A stretch of 14,103 bases of DNA from Gemmatimonadota bacterium (GCA_002714465.1 PAXL01000052.1:14854-28956); one strand, 5' to 3'. Positions 5,565 through 13,746 are shown, counted from the stretch's first letter. Numbers and translations are program-made. The notes: a model not told the origin generated them from the letters alone.

Positions 5565-8500
5565 ATGTCGGAAGGTCTGCCCTCGGCGGCACAGCGCGTC
5601 GGCACCCAAATCAAGAGAACCTTCGAGATTACGACTCGACGCCCAGTTGCGATTTCCATGGTCGTCTTGGCCATCGTCGTTTTCGGGTATGTCTCCTACC
5701 AGCAGCTCCCTCTAAACATGATGCCGGATATCTCGTATCCGACGCTCACCATCCGAACGGACTATCCGGACACGGCACCAGAGGAAGTCGAGAATCTGAT
5801 CTCGAGGCCTATCGAGCAGCGGCTCGGTGTCGTGAGCAATCTCGTCGGGATCACGTCGATATCACGAGCCGGAATCTCGGATGTGATCCTTGAGTTTGGG
5901 TGGGGTACAGACATGAACGATGCCGTCCAGACCGTTCGCGAGAACTTGGACCGACTTCAGCTTCCCAGGGGAGTGAATCGCCCGCTTATTCTTCGATACG
6001 ACCCGACACAGGATCCTATAATTCGGGTCGGGTTTTACGGCAACCTCGACCTGTTTGGGCTCCGGCTGATCGCGGAAGAGGAGATCAAGCAGGAGCTCGA
6101 GGCGCTCAAGGGCGTCGCAGCGGCAAGGGTGTCGGGTGGGCTCGAGGAGGAGATCCGGGTTGAGATCAGCGAGAGACAGCTGGCCGTCATGGGGCTGGGG
6201 ATCAAGACGATAAACGATCGTCTGAGGGAAGAGAACGTCAATCTCGCTGGCGGAAGCCTCCTGGACGGGCAGACTCAGTATCTGGTCAGGACGTTGAACG
6301 AGTTCCAGACTTTGGAAGATATTGCGAGTCTTGTGGTGGGCGAGCGGAACGGAGTCGAGATCCGTATAAAAGACGTGGGTAGCGTGATTCGTGCGAACAA
6401 GGAGCGGGAAGTCGTTACGCGCGTGAACGGCGTCGAGAGCGTGGAGATCGAGATCTTCAAGGAGGCCGACGCCAACATCGTTGCAACGGCGAAACGGGTG
6501 AGAGACAGGCTGTTCGGGACGCCCGAGCAGCTCGAGTATGTGAAGAAGTTGAAGGCTGGAGAGATCGAGAAGGCTAAGTCCCGCGACCGTCGTGCGCAGG
6601 TCCGGCAGTTCGTTCAGATGAAAGAGATGACTGGGTTCGTCTCCTACTCGTTGCCCGAAGGCATCAACCTCGAGCTGCTTTCCGATCAGAGCCGCTTCAT
6701 CAAGAATTCCGTCGACGAAGTGAAACAGACGGCGTTGCTAGGTGGTCTGCTTGCAGTTCTGGTGTTGTATGTGTTCCTCCGGAATCCCGTGCATACGTCG
6801 ATCGTGGGTGTCGCGATCCCGGTGTCGATCATCGCCACGTTCGCCCCGATGAACGTCTTCAAGGTGTCGCTGAACGTTATGTCCTTGGGCGGTCTAGCAC
6901 TGGGGATCGGGATGCTAGTCGACAACTCCATTGTGGTTCTTGAAAGCATCTATCGGTGTCGCGAGGAAGGTGATGACATCGTTGCCGCGACTGTGCGCGG
7001 TACCGGTGATGTGGGCGGCGCCGTTTTCGCATCGACGCTTACGACGGTAGCCGTGTTCTTCCCGATCGTGTTTGTCGAGGGCGTGGCTGGCCAGATCTTT
7101 GGCGATATGGCGCTGACGGTCGTGTTTAGCCTTCTGGCATCGTTGGGTGTCGCCCTGTTCGTGATCCCCATGCTGGCATCGCGGAACATCCGTCTCTTGG
7201 ATGCGTCCCAGAAGACCAATACTTCTGGAGGCGCAGGGGTCAGCGTTTCTCGGGTGGTTGCGTCCGGGATCATGCGGTTTAGGTCGATTGAGCTGATCAA
7301 GGCCTTCGCGAGTCACGTGACATCCGATCAGGGCGACCTGCGGGATTACTTGAAGGTCCCGATGTATGTCGGATGGCTGGTCGGCGAGTTCGTGTTTCGA
7401 GTCCTGTGGGTGGTTTCCAGTTTGTTGATCACGGCGTTCAAGGCGATCGTTCTGATCCTCGGAGCGCTGCTGTTCTACCCGATAGCCGCGCTGGTCCAGC
7501 GAATCCGGAAGAAGTTCGCGCCAGACCTCTGGATGGGTATACGCGATTTCGCAGAGGATCGGGACCTGCGTGGTCGGGCTTTAGTCCAAACGGTCTGGGA
7601 AGATCTTCTTTTCTTTTCGACGGTCCGAAGTCTTGGAGAGGATCTCCCTCGCGTATTCAAGTGGGTGATTCGCTCGATCCTGAAACCACTGAAATGGATC
7701 GTGCCGGGCGGTTGGATCCGACGTATCGTGAAGGTCTTACCGGGACTGCTCGGTACGTTTGGTGTTCTGCTGCTCGTCCCGATTGGGCCGATCTACATGA
7801 TCCTTCGGTTCACGATCTTCACGATCATGGCGCTGGTGGGAAAAGCGCTTATCCACATCCTGCTCCTTCTTTTTATGGCCGGTATGGTTGGGTTGATACT
7901 GTCAGCAGCGCTGGTTCTACCAATCATTGCACCGATCCTGTTTCTGTTTGAGCATACGTTCGAGAGGATCACGCGAGTCTACCCGGTCGTGCTCAGGGCC
8001 GCTCTGGCGAATCGACTGACCGCGATCGGTTTGGCCGTCGTTCCGTTCGCGCTCACTATGATCTACCTCGTTCCGATGCTAGGATCTGAGCTGATCCCAC
8101 AGGTACATCAAGGTGAGTTTGATCTTGAGCTTTCTCTGCCTGTTGGTACCCCTCTTGAGTCGACAGACCAGATGGTCGGGGATATCGAACAGCGTGTGCT
8201 GCTTGAGCCCGAGGTCAAGCAGATGTCGACTTCTGTCGGCGTGGACAAGACCGAGATCTCGTCCGCCGACCAGGGTGAGCACACTGCTACCATTACGATC
8301 GTTCTTTCTGAAGAGGTGCAGGAAGAGCGGAACGCGGCCGTCGCTTTTTCGAGGAGCGTGCTAACGCTGCCCGGTCGAATCTGGGGTGGAATCACTGGCA
8401 AGAGCGTCCTTGCGGGGCGTGAGAACGCGCTGATGGATCGGGTTCGGGCAAGGTTGAAGGATCTGCCTCAGGTCAAAACTGACTTCTCGCGACCTGCGCT

Positions 8501-9575
8501 GTTTACTTTCAAGACACCGATCGAGCTTGAGATCTGCGGCTACGATCTGTCTGAGCTTCAGCGGCTGGGGAACGACGTGGAGACACGTTTGGCCGACGTG
8601 CCGGGCCTTTACGACGTCCAGTCGAGCCTGCAGAGAGGAAGCCCTGAGGTTCAGATCATCTACGATCGGGATGTGATGGCGAAGTACAATCTGAACATCC
8701 GGAGTGTGGCGACCCTTGTTCGGGAGAAGGTTCAGGGTGACGTGGTGACACGGTTCCGGAAAGGGGACCGACGGATCGATGTGCTTGTGCGTGTGGATGA
8801 GGCGGATCGGGCGGGTGTGGACGACCTGAAACGACTCGTCGTTAATCCCGGGTCTCGACAGGTTCCGATCCGGCTGGCTTCGGTCGCCGACATCCAGGTG
8901 CACGAAGGCCCGAGCGAGATTCGCCGGATCGACCAGCAGCGAGCGGTTCTGATCTCGGCGAACGTGTCCGGGCTCGATCTCGGAACGGCGACAGCCTATA
9001 TCCAGAAGGCCCTCGAGGGTATTGATATCCCGGCCGATGTGAGTTTCGTGATCGGTGGTCAGAACAAGGAGATGGCGACCTCGCTTGATAGCCTGAGCTT
9101 CGCGCTTGCCTTGGCCATCTTCTTGGTCTACATCGTGATGGCGTCACAGTTCGAGTCGTTCGTCCACCCGCTTGTAATCATGTTCACGATTCCGCTCGCC
9201 CTTATTGGTGTGATCGTCGTGTTGTTCCTGACCGGAGTGCCACTGAGCGTCGTTGTGTTCCTCGGGATGATAATGCTTGCCGGGATCGTGGTGAACAATG
9301 CAATCGTGCTCGTCGATTATATTAATCAATTGCGGCGCGAGGGGCTCGAGAAGGTCGAGGCAATCGTTCAGGCGGGATCGATCCGACTGCGGCCGATCCT
9401 GATGACCACTGCAACAACTGTTCTGGGGCTACTCCCGATGGCTTTGGGACTGGGCGATGGCGCTGAAATCAGGACACCCATGGCAATCACTGTGGTCGCC
9501 GGGCTGATGAGTTCCACGCTGCTCACGCTCGTGACCATACCGACCGTCTACTCGGTTCTAGATCGAAGCAATTAG
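5565..9575 (+). CDS. RND efflux pump (HAE-1/AcrB-like) with large TM6-TM7 insertion
   Basis: Predicted 1336-residue inner-membrane proton-driven exporter; AcrB-type pumps have about 1030-1050. TM1 lies near residues 26-46, followed by the first porter domain, TM2-TM6 (about 388-537), a long insertion, TM7 (about 815-835), the second porter domain, and TM8-TM12 at the C-terminus. The TM4 relay reads GMLVDNS (D453, N454), with Asn in place of the second AcrB aspartate; TM10 reads GIVVNNA (N1244, N1245), with Asn where AcrB has Lys. This variant is, from family knowledge, common in non-enterobacterial HAE-1 pumps. Residues about 540-810 include hydrophobic stretches near 598-647 and 724-796, absent from AcrB. 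A charged 40-residue insert sits at about 316-358. ATG 5565 is nine bases after AGGAG; a GTG at 5559 is too close to it. Substrate unknown. Confidence 0.95.
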   Translation: MSEGLPSAAQRVGTQIKRTFEITTRRPVAISMVVLAIVVFGYVSYQQLPLNMMPDISYPTLTIRTDYPDTAPEEVENLISRPIEQRLGVVSNLVGITSISRAGISDVILEFGWGTDMNDAVQTVRENLDRLQLPRGVNRPLILRYDPTQDPIIRVGFYGNLDLFGLRLIAEEEIKQELEALKGVAAARVSGGLEEEIRVEISERQLAVMGLGIKTINDRLREENVNLAGGSLLDGQTQYLVRTLNEFQTLEDIASLVVGERNGVEIRIKDVGSVIRANKEREVVTRVNGVESVEIEIFKEADANIVATAKRVRDRLFGTPEQLEYVKKLKAGEIEKAKSRDRRAQVRQFVQMKEMTGFVSYSLPEGINLELLSDQSRFIKNSVDEVKQTALLGGLLAVLVLYVFLRNPVHTSIVGVAIPVSIIATFAPMNVFKVSLNVMSLGGLALGIGMLVDNSIVVLESIYRCREEGDDIVAATVRGTGDVGGAVFASTLTTVAVFFPIVFVEGVAGQIFGDMALTVVFSLLASLGVALFVIPMLASRNIRLLDASQKTNTSGGAGVSVSRVVASGIMRFRSIELIKAFASHVTSDQGDLRDYLKVPMYVGWLVGEFVFRVLWVVSSLLITAFKAIVLILGALLFYPIAALVQRIRKKFAPDLWMGIRDFAEDRDLRGRALVQTVWEDLLFFSTVRSLGEDLPRVFKWVIRSILKPLKWIVPGGWIRRIVKVLPGLLGTFGVLLLVPIGPIYMILRFTIFTIMALVGKALIHILLLLFMAGMVGLILSAALVLPIIAPILFLFEHTFERITRVYPVVLRAALANRLTAIGLAVVPFALTMIYLVPMLGSELIPQVHQGEFDLELSLPVGTPLESTDQMVGDIEQRVLLEPEVKQMSTSVGVDKTEISSADQGEHTATITIVLSEEVQEERNAAVAFSRSVLTLPGRIWGGITGKSVLAGRENALMDRVRARLKDLPQVKTDFSRPALFTFKTPIELEICGYDLSELQRLGNDVETRLADVPGLYDVQSSLQRGSPEVQIIYDRDVMAKYNLNIRSVATLVREKVQGDVVTRFRKGDRRIDVLVRVDEADRAGVDDLKRLVVNPGSRQVPIRLASVADIQVHEGPSEIRRIDQQRAVLISANVSGLDLGTATAYIQKALEGIDIPADVSFVIGGQNKEMATSLDSLSFALALAIFLVYIVMASQFESFVHPLVIMFTIPLALIGVIVVLFLTGVPLSVVVFLGMIMLAGIVVNNAIVLVDYINQLRREGLEKVEAIVQAGSIRLRPILMTTATTVLGLLPMALGLGDGAEIRTPMAITVVAGLMSSTLLTLVTIPTVYSVLDRSN

Positions 9576-9690
9576 TTGAAAAACCAGGGATGCTTGACGG
9601 AGTTGGGAGCGAGACAGCAACTTTTTTTGGTTCCTGTCGTCTAACGAGAGGTCGTGATCCGCAAGTCGTCGTGTCACATCAGGAGTTAGG

Positions 9691-11052
9691 ATGAAGAGAA
9701 CGTTGAAATGGGCAATGAGTGCTGCGCTTCTTGCGGGCAGTGTTTGCGGCCAAGAAGAGCCAAGGGAGATCACACTGTCGCTCGATGAGTGCGTGAAGAT
9801 CGCGCGTGATCGGAGTACACGGGTGCTTCAGGGTAAGCTGGCGCGGGACCTTCGTGATGCGGATGTGGATGCTTCGCGTGCGAACTTTCTGCCGACCGTG
9901 AGCACCAACTGGTCGAGTTCGAACACGGTGAACGGCCCCCGCAACGCTTCGTTTATTGATGAAGCAACTGGCGCACTGGTCCAGTCGGTCGGCGAGAGTA
10001 CGACGAGTACAGGGCAAAGCGTGGGCGCATCGATCTCGATGTCCCTGTTCGATGCCGCGAACTTGGCTAATCTGTCCGCTGCCAAGAAAAACTATCATTC
10101 GACACGTTTTGACCTCGAGGCCAGCGAGGATCTCGTCGTGTTCGAAGCCAAGCGCGACTACTACTCGCTGCTGCAGGCGATGAGTCTGCTCGAGGTCCAG
10201 AGGGAGCAGGTAAGGGTTTCGGAGGAGAGCTTGCGCCGAGCAGAGACGCTGAACGAGATAGGGTCTTCACCGATTTCGGAGGTGTTCAGCGCGAAGGCTG
10301 ATTTGGAGCGCAACCGTGCAACTCTGATTCTGCGGGAGAACGATGTCGAGATCGCGCGTTCGAACCTGTCCTTCACGCTTGGCATGGCGGCGGACGTTCG
10401 GATCATCCCGAAGGAAGTCGAGATCCTGATCATACAGGTCCCCTTGACGTTCGAGAAGGCACTCGATCTGGCGAGCGAACGACCCGAGCTGACCTCCGAC
10501 CGGTATGCGATGCTTGGTGCAAAAGACAATCTGCGTGCGACTCGGTTTCGTCAAAGATTCCCGACATTCCGTCTTACGGGCAGCTATAACTGGAACCTGT
10601 CGGGTGACGAGGACTTCCGAGGGATCGAGGATCTGTTCCTGAAGAATTATCGATACACAGTGTCGGTTTCGGCCAACCTGCCCATCTTCAACATGGGGAC
10701 GACGACGACGGCAAAGCGGCAACGGATCCAGTATCTCCAACAGATGGAGATCTACGAGCAGTCGAAGCGACAGCTCGGTCTGGAGTTGCGGCGCACGCTG
10801 CTCAGGCTGCAGCAGCTTCGACGCAGTATAGAGGCGAACGAGGCCAATGTTGTTGCTCAAGAGCAGGACTTCAGGCTTCAGGATGAGGCATACAACTTTG
10901 GTGCAGGGACGTTCCTCAACCGTCAGCAGGCACAGCTCCAATTGTTCTCGGCGCGGTCGGACCTAGTGCGCGCCCGGTACGACTATCAGATACAGATCGC
11001 TACGCTCGAAGAGCTATTAGGGATGCCGCTCGCGGAAGCCATCAGCCAGTAG
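9691..11052 (+). CDS. TolC-family outer-membrane efflux channel
   Basis: Predicted 453-residue outer-membrane channel that completes the tripartite pump. A signal peptide (about 1-20, ending SVCG before QEE) is followed by two repeated outer-membrane efflux protein domains, each starting with a conserved helix: ITLSLDECVKIARDRS near residues 27-43 and LTFEKALDLASERPEL near 252-268. Strand-rich segments with alternating polar and hydrophobic residues (for example TVSTNWSSSNTV and FRLTGSYNWNLSG) fit the beta-barrel, and the long Gln/Arg/Glu-rich helices fit the periplasmic tunnel. Length is normal for the family. The start ATG follows AGGAG at about seven bases. The 115-base gap after the pump contains an imperfect hairpin (GACAG 9613-9617 with CTGTC 9634-9638) around a T-run, but no T-tract follows, so read-through from the pump gene is expected. 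Confidence 0.93.
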   Translation: MKRTLKWAMSAALLAGSVCGQEEPREITLSLDECVKIARDRSTRVLQGKLARDLRDADVDASRANFLPTVSTNWSSSNTVNGPRNASFIDEATGALVQSVGESTTSTGQSVGASISMSLFDAANLANLSAAKKNYHSTRFDLEASEDLVVFEAKRDYYSLLQAMSLLEVQREQVRVSEESLRRAETLNEIGSSPISEVFSAKADLERNRATLILRENDVEIARSNLSFTLGMAADVRIIPKEVEILIIQVPLTFEKALDLASERPELTSDRYAMLGAKDNLRATRFRQRFPTFRLTGSYNWNLSGDEDFRGIEDLFLKNYRYTVSVSANLPIFNMGTTTTAKRQRIQYLQQMEIYEQSKRQLGLELRRTLLRLQQLRRSIEANEANVVAQEQDFRLQDEAYNFGAGTFLNRQQAQLQLFSARSDLVRARYDYQIQIATLEELLGMPLAEAISQ

Positions 11053-11073
11053 CGTGCGGCAAAGGAGGAAGGG

Positions 11074-11520
11074 ATGCTACGCAAAACATTGTTCGCCAGT
11101 TTGATCGGTTGCCTTATCTGCTCAAGTCAGACCGTTGCGCAGAAGACGGATATTCTCTTCTCAAACAAGTTCTACGGTTTGGTGTCTGCCGGTCTGGGGA
11201 CGTATTTCCTTATAGAAGCGAACAAGGCGCGGGTGGACGGGGACGAGGCCTTTGAGTTGTATAAGGCGGCGGGGAGCTCGACGCTCGCCCGCGAGCTTTA
11301 TGACGAAAGCCGGGAGAACGACACCAAGGCAGCGATCATGCTCGGGCTCGGAGTCGGAACGATCACATACGGCATCCACCTGTTCATGAAAGGTGACCGG
11401 GACAAGCTTCCCGACCCGAATATGGACAGGGGGCTCGTCGTGGTAAAGGGTGTGAAGATCGACGCCGGTGCGGACCCGCGGAGCGGACGGATGGGACTGC
11501 TGTTGAGGCGAACATTCTAG
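11074..11520 (+). CDS. Small exported protein of the efflux operon, unknown function
   Basis: Predicted 148-residue protein that I do not recognise. Residues 1 to about 22 form a signal peptide (basic start, hydrophobic core, TVAQ cleavage region). A hydrophobic segment (FYGLVSAGLGTYFLI, about 33-47) is followed by a charged helix rich in A, E, Y and R (about 50-85), another hydrophobic glycine-rich segment (AIMLGLGVGTITYGIHLFM) and a short polar tail. This helix-loop-helix-membrane layout vaguely recalls DUF5683-like envelope proteins, without clear proof. The start has an excellent ribosome binding site, AAAGGAGG at 11061-11068, just 21 bases after the channel gene. It probably belongs to the efflux transcript and could be an accessory or assembly factor; that is inference. 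Confidence 0.8.
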   Translation: MLRKTLFASLIGCLICSSQTVAQKTDILFSNKFYGLVSAGLGTYFLIEANKARVDGDEAFELYKAAGSSTLARELYDESRENDTKAAIMLGLGVGTITYGIHLFMKGDRDKLPDPNMDRGLVVVKGVKIDAGADPRSGRMGLLLRRTF

Positions 11521-11548
11521 GGGCATCGACAACAGAATGCTATCAGAA

Positions 11549-11592
11549 AGGCCGCCTTCCCTCGGGAAAGCGGCCTACTTTTGTTGTTGTTC
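11549..11592. terminator. Bidirectional terminator between efflux operon and flgM
   Basis: AGGCCGC (11549-11555) pairs with GCGGCCT (11570-11576), continued after one mismatch by TTCC/GGAA around a CTCG loop. On the plus strand ACTTTTGTTGTTGTT follows; on the minus strand the stem is followed by TTTCTG. It lies between two converging genes and can serve both, more strongly in the plus direction. Confidence 0.88.
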
Positions 11593-11601
11593 TTGGCAGA
11601 T

Positions 11602-11922
11602 CTAGATACTGAACTGCTTCAGTATCCCGTCCGCGACTGCCTTTTTTACCTTGTCGGAGTTCGCATCGAACTCACCGGATTCGATCCGGGCTTTAACGTC
11701 CGCAATTTTGTCCTCTCGAACATCAGGAATGTTTGCCGCCTCTTCGGTCAGTCGGGCGTGGAGCGATGCTGTATCCTTTGCGTCGGAGGAGATTTTAACG
11801 CGGTCGCTTTGATTCGTCGTCGAGGACGAATCGCTGTTCTGTGACTCTTGCGAGCGACGACCTTCGACACGTCTTGGGTCTTTGGGGTCTATAGGTTGGG
11901 ATACGTCGCTGATCCGGGCCAC
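11602..11922 (-). CDS. flgM: FlgM, anti-sigma-28 factor
   Basis: Predicted 106-residue negative regulator of flagellin synthesis. FlgM binds sigma-28 (FliA) and keeps it from RNA polymerase until the finished hook-basal body exports FlgM. The C-terminal two-thirds carry the family pattern: DRVKISSDAKD (about residues 40-50), a helix with LHARLTEEA, then PDVREDKIADVKARIESGEF (about 66-85) and a final helix to LKQF. The N-terminal half is Ser/Gln/Asp-rich and probably unfolded, as expected for an exported FlgM. I chose the GTG at 11922 because AGGAGG lies five bases upstream, giving a start of MARISDV, typical of FlgM. An ATG at 11973 would add 17 residues but lacks a ribosome binding site and sits upstream of the predicted transcription start. 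No other flagellar gene is visible beside it. Confidence 0.9.
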   Translation of the reverse strand: MARISDVSQPIDPKDPRRVEGRRSQESQNSDSSSTTNQSDRVKISSDAKDTASLHARLTEEAANIPDVREDKIADVKARIESGEFDANSDKVKKAVADGILKQFSI

Positions 11923-11974
11923 AAAGGCCTCCTGGTTATCTGGCGGTTCCTCGACTAAGTTCTGAATATTCATA

Positions 11975-12003
11975 AAGATAGGCTGGGCCTATCCGCCCGT
12001 CAA
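11975..12003 (-). promoter_or_regulatory. Promoter of flgM
   Basis: On the minus strand TTGACG (12003-11998), a 17-base spacer and TATCTT (11980-11975) match the housekeeping consensus in five and four of six positions. Transcription would begin near 11968, leaving about 45 bases before the GTG at 11922. It is not a sigma-28 promoter: no TAAA-N15-GCCGATAA is present here. Confidence 0.6.
11977..11993. repeat. Palindrome across the flgM promoter (possible operator)
   Basis: GATAGGC-TGG-GCCTATC: a perfect seven-base inverted repeat with a three-base centre. It covers part of the flgM spacer and the upstream four bases of its -10 element, a typical place for a repressor to bind. The predicted RNA begins downstream, so a DNA-level role is more likely than an RNA hairpin. 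Confidence 0.6.
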
Positions 12004-12020
12004 GCTCGCCCCGTAGGTGG

Positions 12021-12049
12021 TTGACCGGCGTGAGCAATCGGCGTATCGT
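12021..12049 (+). promoter_or_regulatory. Promoter of the envelope operon, divergent from flgM
   Basis: TTGACC (12021-12026), a 17-base spacer, TATCGT (12044-12049). It has the same architecture as the flgM promoter on the opposite strand, whose -35 is only 17 bases away. Transcription would begin near 12056, about 30 bases before the ATG at 12086, which favours that start over the GTG at 12017. Confidence 0.6.
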
Positions 12050-12085
12050 TTTGTGATTACAGCATCTAGCCCTGACCTGAATATT

Positions 12086-12253
12086 ATGCACTTTTTCGCA
12101 CGGATTCTCCAGCTTCTCGGGCTTGTCTGGGCAGGCTACGGTCTGTTCATTGGCCTCTACGAGCAGGACATCAAGACTGAACTCACCTTCGCCGCTCTCG
12201 GAGCTGTTCTGTTCTTGATCGGCTGGGCGCTCCAGAAGCGCACCGGTTCGTGA
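12086..12253 (+). CDS. Small membrane protein with two predicted TM helices
   Basis: Predicted 55-residue inner-membrane protein that I cannot assign to a function. Two hydrophobic segments are visible, ILQLLGLVWAGYGLFIGLY and FAALGAVLFLIGWAL, joined by a short acidic loop (EQDIKTE) and followed by a basic tail (QKRTGS). I chose the ATG at 12086 because the preceding promoter would start transcription near 12056 and because the first membrane helix begins right after it; a GTG at 12017 in the same frame would add 23 polar residues with no membrane character. No good ribosome binding site precedes either start. Its stop overlaps the next gene's start by four bases (GTGA), indicating translational coupling. 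Confidence 0.7.
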   Translation: MHFFARILQLLGLVWAGYGLFIGLYEQDIKTELTFAALGAVLFLIGWALQKRTGS

Positions 12254-13020
12254 GGCGCAGACTCCCGCTCATCTTCCTGCTTTCCGGGATCGGTTGCTCG
12301 GACCCTGATCCGGCTCCAAGAAATGGGCCCGCGAGCGCTGAAGATATCAACCGGCCTTCCGTATCCGTTTCTTACCGTGATTCGATCTTAGACAGCTATA
12401 GACTGTCAGCCGAGTCCGTTCTGGTCCTGATGCATCCGGATCACCGCCCACAAGACGTTCGTGTCTCCGCAGCGCTGCTCGAGTCTACAGCCGGGGAGGG
12501 GAAGATTCGGTTCGTTCGGTATCTGGCCAGTCAGGGCGAGCGAAGTGTGCCTCCGGTCCTAGAGGTGATCGATAGGAGCAGCGATCGCAACACGCTTGTG
12601 TCAGCTCTCCAGATCCTCGGTCAGATCGGGTCGTCTGAAGCGACGGGCGCGATCAAAGAGATGCTAGAGAACCGCGATAGTTGGGTACGGATCGCCGCGG
12701 CTCATGCGATCGGTGATGTGGGCGGAGAAACGGCAGTCCAGGCACTCGAGCAGACGATCGAGGATTCGGTCGATACTGTTGTGGCTGCAGGTCTCGTCGC
12801 ACTCGGAAAGTTGGGTGACACCAAGGGGATCAAGCTGTGCGGACGGAAGGTGATTCATGCGAACCCACGGGTCCGAGCGGCAGCCGCAACTGCGATCGGT
12901 CGTCTCGGGACCCTCGAACAGACATCTCTTCTCACGCCGCTTCTGAAGGATCCTGACTCGGGTGTTCGCTTCAAGGCTAAACGCGCGATCGAATACCTGC
13001 GCAAGGATGCGGGATACTGA
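12250..13020 (+). CDS. HEAT-repeat lipoprotein
   Basis: Predicted 256-residue exported protein. A basic hydrophobic start leads to C16 in SGIGC, an atypical but plausible lipobox (Gly instead of Leu at -3), so it is probably lipid-anchored. A linker rich in Pro, Ala and Ser follows. From about residue 95 to the end there are helical HEAT-type repeats of roughly 30 residues, such as ALQILGQIGSSEATGAIKEM, AAAHAIGDVGGETAVQALEQ, GLVALGKLGDTKGIKLC and AAATAIGRLGTLEQTSLLTP, each preceded by a V-R-x-A-A-type turn. Such solenoids bind other proteins; no enzyme motif is visible. The GTG start overlaps the previous stop by four bases, and the stop shares one base with the next start, so the genes are coupled. 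Partner unknown, possibly the adjacent peptidase. Confidence 0.85.
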   Translation: MRRRLPLIFLLSGIGCSDPDPAPRNGPASAEDINRPSVSVSYRDSILDSYRLSAESVLVLMHPDHRPQDVRVSAALLESTAGEGKIRFVRYLASQGERSVPPVLEVIDRSSDRNTLVSALQILGQIGSSEATGAIKEMLENRDSWVRIAAAHAIGDVGGETAVQALEQTIEDSVDTVVAAGLVALGKLGDTKGIKLCGRKVIHANPRVRAAAATAIGRLGTLEQTSLLTPLLKDPDSGVRFKAKRAIEYLRKDAGY

Positions 13021-13721
13021 TGCTCCGAAAGTTCTTAACACCGCGGGGTCTGATCATCCTTTTCTTCTCTGCCTTCGCCGCCGCCTGCGGTGGGAAGGCT
13101 TCTGTCAATATCGATGTCCTGTTTCGAGATCCGACCTCACCTTCGCCCGCCGACCCTCCATATGGCTCTGAGGTCATTTATCCGAGCGGTCTTCGGGTCG
13201 GGCTGGTTCCTGATGCGACCCTGACTGCAACATATCCGTCCCCCAGCGCAAACCCCTTCGGCGAGCTGCGAACACAGCAGTATCAGCGTGTGGGCTCGTT
13301 CATTCCTCTCGAGATTGCTCCCGTTTCCGAGCGGGTGTCCGAGAACTTTCTGATGTCCGAGTTTGTTAATCCGACGACGCAACGGGGAGGGAGACGCGCA
13401 TACGTCGACCCCGAGGTCGTTTGGCATGTACAGCTCGTGAGGTCGGGACTTGGGCGCCCCCTGATCGTCTCCTCGTCCTTCCGGTCGCCAGAGCACAACA
13501 GGGATGTGGGCGGAGCCACATACAGCCGACATCTGTATGGAGATGCGGTTGACATCGATGTAGATCAGTCGTTGCCTGGTGCAAACACACGCGGACAGGA
13601 GATATTTAACGAGGCAAGAGACGTGGGGGTCGACTTCGTGTTGCCGCTCGACGACACGTCAGTCAACGTGTTCGGGGCCACGCGGGTGTCATGGGTCCAT
13701 CTTGACGATCGAGGTTTCTAG
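13020..13721 (+). CDS. M15-type peptidoglycan peptidase, lipoprotein
   Basis: Predicted 233-residue periplasmic zinc peptidase. An N-terminal signal ends at C23 in FAAAC, a workable lipobox. A Pro/Ser-rich linker to about residue 60 is followed by a domain matching the D-Ala-D-Ala carboxypeptidase / M15 fold: SSSFRSPEHNRDVGG, then SRHLYGDAVDID with zinc ligands H171 and D178, and VSWVHLDDRGF at the C-terminus with H227 as third ligand. This arrangement (SxHxxGxAxD plus a terminal VHxD) is that of the family, which cleaves peptide cross-links or stem peptides in peptidoglycan. The whole C-terminus is reached, so it looks intact. The ATG shares one base with the previous stop. Function in cell-wall remodelling is well supported; the exact bond cut is not. 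Confidence 0.85.
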   Translation: MLRKFLTPRGLIILFFSAFAAACGGKASVNIDVLFRDPTSPSPADPPYGSEVIYPSGLRVGLVPDATLTATYPSPSANPFGELRTQQYQRVGSFIPLEIAPVSERVSENFLMSEFVNPTTQRGGRRAYVDPEVVWHVQLVRSGLGRPLIVSSSFRSPEHNRDVGGATYSRHLYGDAVDIDVDQSLPGANTRGQEIFNEARDVGVDFVLPLDDTSVNVFGATRVSWVHLDDRGF

Positions 13722-13746
13722 TGGAGAAGCATGAAGAGAGAGCGGC

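Noticed and set aside
7373..7951. A 192-codon frame inside the pump gene in another reading frame
   Set aside because: The pump frame is continuous through this stretch and encodes the hydrophobic insert; the other frame has no ribosome binding site or domain.
9613..9638. Terminator between pump and channel genes
   Set aside because: The T-run lies in the loop of the hairpin, not after it, so it should not stop transcription.
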